Source: Chloroflexota bacterium
GTDB lineage: Bacteria > Chloroflexota > Anaerolineae > J102
Assembly: GCA_029782215.1 (NCBI GenBank)
Contig: JAKOVD010000144.1
Location: 62,001 to 126,000, forward strand
Length of the DNA stretch: 64,000 nt
Direction: 5' to 3'
Shown here: piece by piece, positions 1 to 8,101 of the stretch
How the letters are laid out: every line of letters starts with the position of its first letter
Numbering within the stretch: the first letter of the stretch is position 1
Made by a program: the position numbers and the translations under genes
Notes under the pieces: generated by a model
Told to the model about the DNA's origin: nothing
The model's input: the letters and a program-made list of their open reading frames with translations, nothing else
The model's database searches: none

Positions 1-374
1 TGGCCACGCTCGTTGCCTTTGTCGGCGTGTTGTCGGCGCTGCTGGCGCTCCAGCTCGAACGAGCGCGCGACCTGGGCATTCTGCGGGCTTTGGGCCTGAC
101 CGTGCGCCAGGTCGCTCAGCTCGTGCTGCTGGAGACGGGCCTGATGGGGCTGGTAGCGGGCATCCTGGCCTGGCCGACGGGGCTGGTGCTGTCGTTGATC
201 CTGGTTTATGTCATCAACGTGCGGGCGTTCGGCTGGACGCTGCAGATGCAAATCACGCCCCAGCCCTTCCTGGCGGCGCTGTTGATCGCGCTGGCGGCGG
301 CGCTGCTGGCGGGCATCTACCCGGCCCTCCGGGTGGGGCGCATGGCCGTGGCCGCGGTGCTGCGGGGGGAGTGA
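1..374 (+). CDS. FtsX/MacB-type ABC transporter permease, C-terminal fragment
   Basis: This is the 3' end of a gene that begins before the window; complete codons start at base 3 and the TGA is at 372-374. About 123 residues are visible. They contain the family's cytoplasmic loop ARDLGILRALGLTVRQVAQL, which in FtsX-type permeases follows a membrane helix and carries the E/D-x-G-x-LRA-x-G motif. Two or three further hydrophobic segments follow, with a final AGIYPALRVGRMAVAAVLRGE-like tail (the usual YPA-x-x-A-x-x-x-P-x-x-ALR ending). It would be the membrane subunit of a lipoprotein or efflux ABC system. A complete double version of the same fold lies at 47969-50209. Partners upstream are not visible. 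Confidence 0.88.
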   Translation, partial: ATLVAFVGVLSALLALQLERARDLGILRALGLTVRQVAQLVLLETGLMGLVAGILAWPTGLVLSLILVYVINVRAFGWTLQMQITPQPFLAALLIALAAALLAGIYPALRVGRMAVAAVLRGE

Positions 375-693
375 AGCGCGTCACGGGCAAAGGGGAACAA
401 CTGAGAGTAACCGATGAAATGGGGAACGACGATCTCTACGTCGCGCAAGGCGGTGCCTGTGTTGGCAGGGCGGCACCGTCTACGAGCCCGCAAAGGCCGG
501 ACCCGATGGGTTGGATGGACAGGGATCGGGGGCGAGGTGGCCGGGACGACGTGACCTCCGCATCTACGCACAAAGATGGGTGTTGTCGGGGCGAGGTTTC
601 CTCGCCCGCCGGATGTCACGCCAAGCGATGAACGGCACCTCAGGGCCACAGGCCGTTTGACGGTGATCCGGCGCTGGTCTACAATCCGCAGCG
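375..693. other. Intergenic gap with a hairpin and a promoter
   Basis: No convincing gene is seen here. Short open frames lack family signatures. A perfect 8-bp hairpin lies at 589-607 (GGGCGAGG, 3-nt loop, CCTCGCCC). A sigma70-like promoter lies at 657-685 and is listed separately. Confidence 0.6.
657..685 (+). promoter_or_regulatory. Sigma70-type promoter for the GNAT gene
   Basis: TTGACG at 657-662 and TACAAT at 680-685 are separated by 17 bp. Transcription would start near 692-694, which is the ATG itself, so the mRNA is probably leaderless or nearly so. No Shine-Dalgarno sequence precedes the ATG, which agrees with this. Confidence 0.6.
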
Positions 694-1302
694 ATGTCCA
701 CCTCTCCTCAGGCGGTCGCCGCCCTCGCCTTCAATCCGCTGACGCCGGACCGTTGGGCTGACTTCGAGCGGCTGCTCGGCAAGAACGGGGCTGACGGCTG
801 CTGGTGCATGTGGTGGCGCCTGAAGCGCTCAGAGTTCAGCCGGCAGGCCGGAGAGGGCAACCGGCAGGCCATGCAAGGTATCGTCGCCAGCGGCGAAATC
901 CCCGGCATCCTGGCTTATGCGGGTGACGAAGTGGTGGGCTGGTGTTCGGTGGCGCCGCGTGAGCGATTCGGCTCGCTTGAACGCTCACGGCCCTTGAAGC
1001 GGCTGGACGACCAGCCTGTCTGGTCCATTGTCTGCTTCTTCGTGGCCAGGCCCTACCGCCGCCAGGGTGTGTCGCTTGCCCTGATCCGCGCTGCCGTGGA
1101 CTACGTCGCTCAACAGGGCGGCCACATCGTTGAGGCGTACCCATCGCCTGACAGGCGCGGCAATCCCCCTGTCACGAGCTACATGGGATCGGCCGCCACC
1201 TTCGCCGCTGCGGGCTTCACCGTCTGCGCCGAGCCCCCGGGTCGCAGGGTTATCATGCGCTATGCCATTCCGGAGGGGGCCGGGATAGCAGAAAAGCCGT
1301 AG
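694..1302 (+). CDS. GNAT family N-acetyltransferase
   Basis: A 202-residue protein. The middle carries the GNAT core: a beta strand VWSIVCFFV followed by the acetyl-CoA pyrophosphate loop ARPYRRQGVSLAL (the R-x-x-G-x-G/A motif A, around residues 109-128) and helix ALIRAAVDYV. An N-terminal WCMWWR segment and a C-terminal FAAAGFTVCAEPPGRRVIMRY strand fit small-molecule or protein acetyltransferases. The acceptor substrate cannot be told from sequence. The start is the ATG just downstream of a well placed promoter. It stands alone, followed after 83 bp by the UroD-family gene, with a strong hairpin between the two. Confidence 0.85.
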   Translation: MSTSPQAVAALAFNPLTPDRWADFERLLGKNGADGCWCMWWRLKRSEFSRQAGEGNRQAMQGIVASGEIPGILAYAGDEVVGWCSVAPRERFGSLERSRPLKRLDDQPVWSIVCFFVARPYRRQGVSLALIRAAVDYVAQQGGHIVEAYPSPDRRGNPPVTSYMGSAATFAAAGFTVCAEPPGRRVIMRYAIPEGAGIAEKP

Positions 1303-1311
1303 ACCGGAAAT

Positions 1312-1331
1312 CCGGGGCTGGATGGCCCCGG
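1312..1331 (+). terminator. Hairpin after GNAT gene
   Basis: CCGGGGC at 1312-1318 pairs with GCCCCGG at 1325-1331. Flanking ACCGG/CCGGT and GGAAA/TTTCC can extend the structure. There is no clear U-tract, so it could equally be an mRNA-stabilising stem. Confidence 0.4.
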
Positions 1332-1385
1332 TCCACCGGTTTCCCTGAGTTACCACTTCAAATTCTCCATTCCGAGGAACCCACC

Positions 1386-2372
1386 ATGTCCCTGACAAAA
1401 CGTGAGCGTTTGGAACGACTGGCTGCCGGCGAGAAAGCCGACCGCCCCGGCGTGGCGCTGTGGCGGCACTGGCCCGGCGATGACCAGATCCCCGAAGAGC
1501 TGGCGCGCTCCACCGTCGACTGGCAGCGGCAATTCGACTTTGACTTCGTGAAGGTCACCCCCGACTCCAACTTCTGCGTCGAGGGCTGGGGGGCCGCATC
1601 TGTCTGGCTGGGCGGCGATGAAGGCAGCCGGAACTACGTCGCGCACCCCATCCATACGGCCGCGGACTGGCTGCGGCTGGCGCCCCAGGATCCGAAGCAG
1701 GGACGCATGGGCGGGCAGGTGCGCTGCCTGGACATGATCGGCAGGGAACTCGGACAGGAGACGCCCTTCATCCAGACCATCTTCAGCCCGACCTCGCAGC
1801 TCAAGTACCTGGCTGGCGGCGACCGCGTCCTGGCCGAGGTGCGGCAGCATCCAGAGGCGGTGGAGGCGGCGCTGAAGGTGATCACCGAGACCACGCTCCG
1901 CTTCCTGGAGGCGATACGCCCGACCGGGGTGGCAGGCATCTACTTCGCCATCCAACTGGCCACTCCCCAGCACCTGACCACCGACGAATACCGGCGGTTC
2001 GGACTGCCCTACGATCATACCATCCTGGCTGCAGCGAAGGAGCTCTTCTGGTTCAACTTGCTGCACCTGCACGCGGCCGAGGCCTATTTCGATCTCTTCC
2101 TGGACGCCCCGGTGCAGGCCATCAACTGGCACGATCGCGAGGGCGGCCCCTCGCTGGCCGCCGCCCGCGCGGCCTTTGGCGGCGGTCTATCCGGGGGTCT
2201 GCGGCAGTTGGAGACGATGATGCGCGGGGCGCCTGAGGACGTGGCTGCCGAAGCCGCCGATGCCATCGCCCAAACGGATGGCCGCGGCTTCATCCTCAGC
2301 ACCGGCTGTGTATCGCTCATCACCACGCCCATGGGCAATCTGCGGGCGGCGCGCCGGGCGGTGGAGGCCTGA
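1386..2372 (+). CDS. Uroporphyrinogen decarboxylase family protein
   Basis: A 328-residue protein resembling the URO-D/MtaA/CmuA superfamily. It opens with a KRERLERLAAGEKADRPGVA segment (family consensus: ..R..A...G...DR.P) and shows the barrel segments FDFVKVTPDSNFCVEGWG, SPTSQLKYLAGG, YFAIQLATPQHLTTDEYRRF and NLLHLHAAEAYFDLF. The NWHDREGGPSL and STGCV segments near the C-terminus match the usual conserved late-barrel motifs. The true HemE arginine motif (MRQAGR) is not present, so a cofactor- or methyl-transfer-related relative is more likely than haem synthesis; the substrate is unknown. GAGG lies about 8 bases before the ATG. The next gene starts immediately after its stop. Confidence 0.78.
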   Translation: MSLTKRERLERLAAGEKADRPGVALWRHWPGDDQIPEELARSTVDWQRQFDFDFVKVTPDSNFCVEGWGAASVWLGGDEGSRNYVAHPIHTAADWLRLAPQDPKQGRMGGQVRCLDMIGRELGQETPFIQTIFSPTSQLKYLAGGDRVLAEVRQHPEAVEAALKVITETTLRFLEAIRPTGVAGIYFAIQLATPQHLTTDEYRRFGLPYDHTILAAAKELFWFNLLHLHAAEAYFDLFLDAPVQAINWHDREGGPSLAAARAAFGGGLSGGLRQLETMMRGAPEDVAAEAADAIAQTDGRGFILSTGCVSLITTPMGNLRAARRAVEA

Positions 2373-2870
2373 TTGGCGGCATATCGCTACTGCCCCCAGT
2401 GCGCATCGCCGCTCGCGCAAAAGGCCCTGTTCGGCCGTGAGCGCAGTTACTGCCCTGCGTGCGGCTTTATTCACTTCCGCGATCCCAAAATGGCCGTCGG
2501 CGCCCTCGTGCTCAACGAGGGCCGGCTGCTCCTCATTCGCCGGGCGGTGCCGCCCCGTAAGGGCTTCTGGGCGGTGCCGTCCGGCTTTGTGGAATACGAC
2601 GAGCAGCCCCGCCAGGCGCTTGCCCGCGAGGTGGAAGAAGAGACAGGCCTGCGCGTCGAGGTCGGCGCTGTGATCGATGTCTATCCCAATGCCGACCCAA
2701 CCAAGCCCGGCGTCTTCCTGCTCTTCACGGCCCAGCCGGTGACAGGACAGCTTACCCCAGGCGATGATGTCTCCGAGGTGGCCTGGTTTGCCGAAGACGA
2801 CCTGCCTTATGACGAGCTGGCTTTCCAGGACGTGGAAAGACTGCGAAAGACGTTGAACGTTCAGCGTTGA
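2373..2870 (+). CDS. Nudix hydrolase with N-terminal zinc ribbon
   Basis: 165 residues, starting with TTG directly after the stop of the UroD-family gene, so the two are probably co-transcribed. An N-terminal zinc ribbon (CPQC near residue 8, CPAC near residue 29) precedes a complete Nudix box: G-x5-E-x7-REVEEETGL around residues 72-94. The RYCPQCASPL start is typical of NADH-pyrophosphatase-like or ADP-ribose-type Nudix proteins (NudC side). The catalytic glutamates of REVEEE are intact, so it should be active on a nucleoside diphosphate derivative. The C-terminal residues KTLNVQR are encoded by a terminator palindrome and overlap the end of the convergent gene by 10 bp. Confidence 0.88.
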   Translation: MAAYRYCPQCASPLAQKALFGRERSYCPACGFIHFRDPKMAVGALVLNEGRLLLIRRAVPPRKGFWAVPSGFVEYDEQPRQALAREVEEETGLRVEVGAVIDVYPNADPTKPGVFLLFTAQPVTGQLTPGDDVSEVAWFAEDDLPYDELAFQDVERLRKTLNVQR

Positions 2871-2885
2871 ACGTTCAACGTCTTT
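2846..2885. terminator. Bidirectional palindromic terminator in overlapping gene ends
   Basis: A perfect 16-bp inverted repeat (AAAGACGTTGAACGTT at 2846-2861, its complement at 2870-2885, 8-nt loop) ends in TTT on both strands. It lies across the 3' ends of the convergent Nudix and GT39-like genes, and both stop codons (2868-2870 and 2861-2863) are within it. Confidence 0.75.
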
Positions 2886-5650
2886 GCTTCGACATGGTCC
2901 GCGACAACAGCGCCTGAGGCGTCGACGGTGGGCAGGCGCTGTTCGTTCGCAGGATCGTAGAGGCCGAACTCGAGCCGGTAAGGACCCGGCGGTACCGGCG
3001 CCGGTGGGTTCAGGACATGGGTGTCGGCGACCATCTCTCCCCCCACCCAGGAGGTGGTGGGATGGGCGCCTTCGGCGGGTTCCTTGTCGCTCTGGGCCAG
3101 GATAGCGCCGTCCGGCCCCACCAGGTGCACGAAGGTGCGGTAACGAGCGCCCGTCGCCCCGGCCGGCTGCCAGTAGAGCGTCAGCGTCACGGCGCCGTCA
3201 GCCTGCGCCAGATCGTAGCCCAGAAGCCGGTGCCCGCCCTGGAACGTGAGGTCGAGCGCTTGCTGTGGTGTGGGGGCGGTGAAGTTGTGGGGACGGCTTT
3301 GCGTGCGCACCGTCGCCAGGCGCAGGGCATCCGCGCCTCCCCAGTGGACGCGGCCGCCGCTGGCCGGGTCAAACAGGCCGGCGATCAGGGTGTAGTCACC
3401 AGGTGGCAGATCGGCGGGAATGCGCAGATGATGCTGGGTCTGCAGGGGAACGCCGGCCGCCCATGCCGAGGTCGGATACCCGGCGAGCGGCGGGCCTTCG
3501 CTGTTGGCAACAGGATGGCCCCCTTTGTCGAGAAGCTGCAGGAAATAATGACGATCAGGGGACAGAGGCTGGCGCGGCAGCCAGAACAGGCTGACCGCCA
3601 GGTCGTCCCCCGCCAGGTAGGGTCCATCGCTGCGGCTGAAACCGAGAAAGTCGATCCCGCTCCCATGGACACGGCGGGGTTCCTGGATGGGCAGGGCGTC
3701 AAGTGAAACGGGAGCTGTGGGCAGCGTGACCGTGATGTCGCCGAGCCGCGCCGCCGGACCTGCCGAGGAGCCGGCGAGCGACACCGGGCTGCCGGAGGCA
3801 TCCAGGATGGCGGCCATCAGCGCGTAGCTGCCGGGCGGGACGCCTGCCGGCGCCGTCATGGCGATGTGGTCCGCGTTGGCCCAGGGCGCCGAACTACCGG
3901 ACAGCGGCGGGTAGGGCTGGCCAAAGGGATTGACATCGCGCTGCGCCCAACGATTGCCCGCCGCATCCTGGAACCAGAGCGAGAACGTCGTGTGCTCGGC
4001 GTCAAGCGGCCGGTCGCCCTGCCACTCAAGGTCCAGCAGCAGGCGGGCATTGGCTGCCGGGATCGGGACAGGCGCTGCCGTGGCCTTGACGAGGCTGACG
4101 CCGTTCTGCCAATGGACAGGTGCAGCCAGTGCTGCGCCGCCCTCAGGTTCGCGCGAAGACCATGCAGTCAGGCGGGTATCGGCGCCGTACCAGCGGTTCA
4201 TCAGTTGGTAGCTGTTCTGGTCGAGATGTCCCTCGGCTGCCGTTTCGAGAATGGCGCCCAGGGCAAGATGCTCAGGGAACCACACGGTTCCTTTCTGCAG
4301 CAGGCCGTCCAGTGCGGTCTGCAGTGTAGGCCCCCAATCCACCGCCGGGCTGAGAACGATATCTGGCCGCGCGCCGGGCGGCAGATAGGACCAGAAATAG
4401 CCCACCTGCCAGGGAAAGATGGCGAAGACGCTGTCGCCCGGCGCCGCCGCATTCCCCACCTCGGCCACCAGGGGCCGGTAATCGTGGTCGCTGTAACGCG
4501 GGACGGTATAGAAGGCGGCCAGGGCTGCGGCGTTGACGGCCAGGATGGCGGCGCCCAGGAGCAGCGCCAGCACCGCCAAGCGCCGCGCCAGCCGGTCAAG
4601 GGCAATGGCCGCCAGGACCCAGAAGGCGGGGGCTGCGAAAAGGAGCACACGCTCGAAGCGGTCGGGAAGGAAGGGAGCACGGCTCTGCTGGACGAAGCCG
4701 ACGGCCAGGGGAATGAGCAGGGCCAGACCCAGGTAGAGCGGCGCCCGGCCGTCCGCCCCGGCCTTGGCGGTCGTTTTGCCCGGCGCGGCAGACCCTGCCG
4801 CCGCCGGCTGCGGCAAGAACAAGGCCGCCGCCAGGGGCGCCAGCAGGAGCAGCGCCCAGGGCCACAGCGGCGCCAGCGGGCCCTCCAGGTGACCGGCCAG
4901 GAATGCCGAGAGATGGTGGCCTACATAGGGCAACAGCGACAGCGGGGTGTCGTTGTCCTGCACCACCTTGTAGGCGACATAGTTCAGCAGCTTGGGGCCC
5001 GCGTACAGCACCCAGGGAAGGTAGAGCAGCGCCGCACCGGCGACAGCAGCCAGCCAGTGCCGCAGCCGGGAACGCGCCGCCGCCAGCACCCAGATAAACT
5101 GCGCCAGCGGCAGGAGCACAAAGTAATAAAGCGTGTACAGGCCCGCGGTCAGGGCCAGCAGATAAGTGACGCCGAAGCGGCGAGGGGCAGATGGCTGGGA
5201 CCAACGCCACCCTGCCCACAGGGCCAGGAAGCTGAAGGTCGTCGCCAGCCCGTACATGCGCACCTCCTGGCCGTAGAAAATGGCCATCGGGTTGAGCGCG
5301 ACCAGGGCCGCGGCCAGCAGACCGGCGCGACGTCCCTGCAGGTCACGTCCCAGCAGATAGGCCAGGGGAATCGCCACCACGCTCGCCGCCACGCTGAACA
5401 ACCTCAGCGCCACCGGCGCCAGACCCAGGCCCAGCGTCCAGAGGTGCAGGAGCGCGTAGTAGAGCGGCGGGTGAATGTCAGCCGCCGTCAGCCGCACCAT
5501 CTCCAACAGCGATTGTCCTGCGAACCAAACGCTGTAACCCTCATCCCACCACAGCGGCTGGAAGTCCAGGCGCACCATCCGCAGCGCCAAACCCGCAAGC
5601 ACGACGCAAATGAGCAGGAAGCGGTGATCGAGCTTCGGCTTAGATCGCAT
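2861..5650 (-). CDS. GT39-like (PMT_2) membrane glycosyltransferase
   Basis: About 929 residues. The N-terminal half is a multi-span GT-C glycosyltransferase. A first helix (FLLICVVLAGLALRM) is followed by the catalytic loop LWWDEGYSVWF with the acidic pair D36-E37, then HPPLYYALLHLW; this is the ArnT/dolichyl-phosphate-mannose transferase pattern. Around ten helices follow. The C-terminal half (about 450 residues) is soluble, with repeated beta-sandwich-like units (LLDLEWQGDRPL, DDLAVSLFWLPRQPL, AVTLTLYWQPAG), each with YRTFVHL/YFLQLL and PPG-x-Y-x-L motifs. It probably transfers a sugar from a polyprenyl-phosphate donor outside the membrane. A GTG at 5710 would add 20 residues, but that codon lies inside an inverted repeat; the ATG at 5650 is preferred, with no clear Shine-Dalgarno for either. 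Confidence 0.85.
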   Translation of the reverse strand: MRSKPKLDHRFLLICVVLAGLALRMVRLDFQPLWWDEGYSVWFAGQSLLEMVRLTAADIHPPLYYALLHLWTLGLGLAPVALRLFSVAASVVAIPLAYLLGRDLQGRRAGLLAAALVALNPMAIFYGQEVRMYGLATTFSFLALWAGWRWSQPSAPRRFGVTYLLALTAGLYTLYYFVLLPLAQFIWVLAAARSRLRHWLAAVAGAALLYLPWVLYAGPKLLNYVAYKVVQDNDTPLSLLPYVGHHLSAFLAGHLEGPLAPLWPWALLLLAPLAAALFLPQPAAAGSAAPGKTTAKAGADGRAPLYLGLALLIPLAVGFVQQSRAPFLPDRFERVLLFAAPAFWVLAAIALDRLARRLAVLALLLGAAILAVNAAALAAFYTVPRYSDHDYRPLVAEVGNAAAPGDSVFAIFPWQVGYFWSYLPPGARPDIVLSPAVDWGPTLQTALDGLLQKGTVWFPEHLALGAILETAAEGHLDQNSYQLMNRWYGADTRLTAWSSREPEGGAALAAPVHWQNGVSLVKATAAPVPIPAANARLLLDLEWQGDRPLDAEHTTFSLWFQDAAGNRWAQRDVNPFGQPYPPLSGSSAPWANADHIAMTAPAGVPPGSYALMAAILDASGSPVSLAGSSAGPAARLGDITVTLPTAPVSLDALPIQEPRRVHGSGIDFLGFSRSDGPYLAGDDLAVSLFWLPRQPLSPDRHYFLQLLDKGGHPVANSEGPPLAGYPTSAWAAGVPLQTQHHLRIPADLPPGDYTLIAGLFDPASGGRVHWGGADALRLATVRTQSRPHNFTAPTPQQALDLTFQGGHRLLGYDLAQADGAVTLTLYWQPAGATGARYRTFVHLVGPDGAILAQSDKEPAEGAHPTTSWVGGEMVADTHVLNPPAPVPPGPYRLEFGLYDPANEQRLPTVDASGAVVADHVEAKTLNVQR

Positions 5651-5670
5651 GAGCAGGCACGACAGGAAAG

Positions 5671-5717
5671 GCAAGACGTGAAACGCCGCCGTCAGCGGTT
5701 CGCGCTTCACGTCTTGC
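5671..5717. repeat. Inverted repeat upstream of GT39-like gene
   Basis: GCAAGACGTGAA at 5671-5682 and TTCACGTCTTGC at 5706-5717 form a 12-bp perfect stem around a 23-nt loop. It resembles the GACGT-containing terminator repeat at the other end of the same gene. It may serve as terminator or be a dispersed element. Confidence 0.55.
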
Positions 5718-5754
5718 GCTCATCACTCTCAGTTGGAGACGTTTCAGAAATGGG

Positions 5755-6714
5755 CTACGTTCCCGCCTGCAGGAAGCCGACGTACATCTGCTTCTTGGGA
5801 TTGCCGGGCGAAGTGCTGAACTTCACGACGGGCGACTGGACATTTCCATTGCCATCGATCAAGGCGATCTCCCAGTCGGCGACGCCTGGGCTGGGAATCT
5901 CGAACTTGATGTTGTACGGGAGGTAGGTGTCTTTGATCGGCCCACCCAGGATCGAATTCTCGAAGTGATTCAGCGAAGGATTGGAGGTCGCATAAACCAC
6001 CCCGTTGCGCTTGATCTGAAGGCGCCAGCCGCCGACAGGATATTCCGTGCCGGTGCTGCCGGAGTAGACTTTCACCCAGAGGGTTGACAGATCGTTGTCA
6101 GTGTCCACCCACCACGGTCCCTGTCCCTGGTAGAACAGGGGTGACGGCGTGGGGGTGGGCGGAATGGGGGTAGGGGTATCGGGGGGCGGAGGCGGGGGCG
6201 GGGTGGGAAGGTTCTGGATGGTCAGGGCGTCGGTGGAGCCTGTGACCTCTACCATGCTCGACGCCACCCAGCCCGAGCGGCCGCCGTCCAGGCAGCAGAT
6301 CTGCCACCAGCTCCGCTCGGGATTGGTGCCCACCACTGACATTGTCTGCCCCTGTCCAACCTGGCCCACGGCCTCGAAGGTCGTGCCGGGACCGTTGCGG
6401 ATATTGACGGTCTCGGCGATGACGCGGGCGCTCGGCCCCACAGGCGTCGGCGTGAAGGGCGGTGTGATCGTCGGCGTCGGCGTGATCGTCGGCGTCGGCG
6501 TCGAAGTGAACGTCGGCGTCGGCGTGACCGTCGGCGTTGGCGTGATGGTGTCGGTAGGGCGCAACGTCGGCAGGCCGGTGGGCGTGGGCGTCGGCGTGGC
6601 GGCAACGACAAGCCGGCCCACGCTGGTGCAGCCCAGGCTGGTCAGCATGAGGAGGATGGCAACAACAAACAAGCCACGGCGAGACGCCGTGGCTGTGTGG
6701 CGGTCGGAGGTCAC
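5755..6714 (-). CDS. SH3b-domain lipoprotein with TP-rich linker
   Basis: 319 residues from a GTG. A hydrophobic signal (LFVVAILLMLTSLGC) ends in a lipobox cysteine near residue 29. A long threonine-proline linker follows (TPTPTVTPTPTFTSTP and similar), encoded by a GTCGGCGT repeat tract. A bacterial SH3 domain comes next (residues about 100-165: ARVIAETVNIRNGPGTTFEA, then GWVASSMVEV), then a proline-rich linker and a C-terminal beta domain ending near FSTSPGNPKKQMYVGFLQAGT. It should be anchored at the cell surface, with the SH3b domain binding wall or polysaccharide. It is paralogous in layout to the next gene downstream on the map (6763-7698); ligands are unknown. Confidence 0.8.
   Translation of the reverse strand: MTSDRHTATASRRGLFVVAILLMLTSLGCTSVGRLVVAATPTPTPTGLPTLRPTDTITPTPTVTPTPTFTSTPTPTITPTPTITPPFTPTPVGPSARVIAETVNIRNGPGTTFEAVGQVGQGQTMSVVGTNPERSWWQICCLDGGRSGWVASSMVEVTGSTDALTIQNLPTPPPPPPPDTPTPIPPTPTPSPLFYQGQGPWWVDTDNDLSTLWVKVYSGSTGTEYPVGGWRLQIKRNGVVYATSNPSLNHFENSILGGPIKDTYLPYNIKFEIPSPGVADWEIALIDGNGNVQSPVVKFSTSPGNPKKQMYVGFLQAGT
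6440..6560. repeat. Tandem GTCGGCGT repeat encoding TP linker
   Basis: About 120 bases of imperfect tandem GTCGGCGTCGGCGTGATC-like units, which on the minus strand code for alternating Thr-Pro residues. Such tracts can change length by slippage. Confidence 0.65.
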
Positions 6715-6762
6715 GCGAGGGACACAGGAATCGACAGAATCAGGATCAGATCGAGCCAGAGC

Positions 6763-7698
6763 TTACGGCTGCTTCCAACGGGGCAAGAACGTGCGCATAT
6801 CGCCGGTGACCGCGAGATCCCAAGCCTCAGCAACCTGGTTGCCGCCCGGATCGGCGACCCAGGCCCGGTAAGTACCCCCGGTCGCAGGAAACTCGATCTT
6901 GGCATTGTAGAGGAATTCGTCTCCCAGTCCGGGATTGCCGCGCAGAAACACCGGTCCGAAATCGGCCTCCTTACGCTCGCCCGAAGGTGACACGGCCACC
7001 ATCTTGTAGCCGCTGATGGGCGATTTCAGATTCAGCGTTCTGTCGTACAAACCGCCGAACAGGGTAACGATGGGATTCGTGTTGACACGCGGATCAAGGC
7101 TAAGCTTGGCGAACTGATAGGCCGGCGCCTGCGTGGGGGCCGGGGCAGACGGTTGGGTGGGTTGGACAGGGCGGGGCCGGGCGGTCGGCTGCGGGCGCGG
7201 TGTCGGCAGCACGGGGATGTTCTCAGCAACTTGGACGCCGGCGACATCGCCAACGATACGCACCAGGGTCGGATCGTTCGTCACCCAGGCTTCGCCGCCG
7301 TCGGCCGACTGGACGCGAAACCAGTCACCCGCCTCGTTGCGGCCCAGGATCGGCAGAGTCTGCTCCTGGAAGGCGCGGCCCGCCAGGGCGAAGCCCGTAG
7401 CCGGTCCGGCGCGTAGATTCACGGTGGGGGCCACCACCTCCACATGGGCGGGCTCAGGCGTGGGTGTAGGCTGCTCGGGCGTCGCCGTGGGCGGTTCCGG
7501 CGTCGGGGTCGGCGGTTCCGGCGTCGGGGTCGGCGGAACAGGCGTCGCCGTCGGCAGGAGGGGCGTGGGCGTGAAGGTAGGATGGAGGGTAGGACTCGGC
7601 TTGGCCGGAGCGACTGGCGTCGCCTGTCCGCCACATCCGGCGGCAAACAGCGCCAGGACAGCGGCGGTCAGGATGAGAAGCAGGCGAGTTGGACGCAT
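6763..7698 (-). CDS. SH3b-domain lipoprotein, paralogue
   Basis: 311 residues from the ATG at 7698. That start is preferred over an upstream in-frame codon because it sits directly before the signal peptide (RLLLILTAAVLALFAAGC, lipobox cysteine near residue 22) and AGGAG lies about 13 bases upstream. Repeated PTPEPPTPTPEPPTATPEQP linker segments precede an SH3b domain (VVAPTVNLRAGPATGFALAG ... GEAWVTNDPTLVRIVG). A second proline-rich linker follows, then a C-terminal beta-rich domain shared in layout with the neighbour at 5755-6714. It is probably an exported surface lipoprotein made from the same transcript (48-bp gap). The function of the C-terminal domain is unknown. Confidence 0.8.
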   Translation of the reverse strand: MRPTRLLLILTAAVLALFAAGCGGQATPVAPAKPSPTLHPTFTPTPLLPTATPVPPTPTPEPPTPTPEPPTATPEQPTPTPEPAHVEVVAPTVNLRAGPATGFALAGRAFQEQTLPILGRNEAGDWFRVQSADGGEAWVTNDPTLVRIVGDVAGVQVAENIPVLPTPRPQPTARPRPVQPTQPSAPAPTQAPAYQFAKLSLDPRVNTNPIVTLFGGLYDRTLNLKSPISGYKMVAVSPSGERKEADFGPVFLRGNPGLGDEFLYNAKIEFPATGGTYRAWVADPGGNQVAEAWDLAVTGDMRTFLPRWKQP

Positions 7699-7827
7699 GG
7701 TTGAGGTGGTGTCTCCTGGAACGTCTTTAGTAAGTGACCGGCGCCCCGCGATGGACGTCCGTCCAGCCACTCCCTATGCTGTCATGACGAGACCCGTTGG
7801 GGCCGAAGCAAACTCCAAACCATTCGG

Positions 7828-7855
7828 GGATTGCTTCACTTCGTTCGCAATGACA
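7828..7855 (-). repeat. Dispersed AACGAAGTGAAGCA element
   Basis: Read on the minus strand this is TGTCATTGCGAACGAAGTG followed by AAGCAATCC. It shares the GAACGAAGTGAAGCA core and TGTCAT end with the copies at 21461-21700 and with the split copy at 21788-21849. Confidence 0.6.
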
Positions 7856-8051
7856 CCAGGAAAGGAGAGGATCGCTGGATACGCGGCAGTAACCGGCGGC
7901 AAACGCCTGGAGTATAGCACGGCCGGGGGCACTCTCCAATCAGTTAACGCCGCCAAACTGAAGCCTGCCAGGATTTTGCCGCTTGGCGAGGACTGCGGTA
8001 AACTTTCCTGTCCCGTTCATACTATCCCATTTCAATAATGAAACTCAATGC

Positions 8052-8072
8052 ACCGGCCCTCACGTGGCCGGT
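8052..8072 (+). promoter_or_regulatory. Hairpin in the rplI leader
   Basis: ACCGGCC at 8052-8058 and GGCCGGT at 8066-8072 form a 7-bp stem with a 7-nt loop, 30 bases before the rplI ATG and just before its ribosome site (GGAGG near 8086). It could be a ribosomal-protein autoregulatory site or a leader stem; there is no direct evidence for either. Confidence 0.35.
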
Positions 8073-8101
8073 CTTGCATGCCTACGGAGGATGTCGCCGT
8101 T

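Larger units (their letters stand above)
7699..8101. other. Intergenic gap with a dispersed repeat and rplI leader
   Basis: No gene is supported here. The gap holds one copy of a dispersed element at 7828-7855 (listed separately) and the leader of rplI, with a hairpin at 8052-8072. The rest shows nothing clear. Confidence 0.55.

Noticed and set aside
371..631. A small protein gene after the permease fragment
   Set aside because: It has no ribosome site, no family similarity and repeat-like composition, and contains an intergenic hairpin.
3866..5926. A 686-codon open frame on the plus strand antisense to the GT39-like gene
   Set aside because: It is a GC-rich shadow of the minus-strand gene: very rich in Arg, Gln and Gly, with no domain, while the minus strand shows clear helices and motifs.
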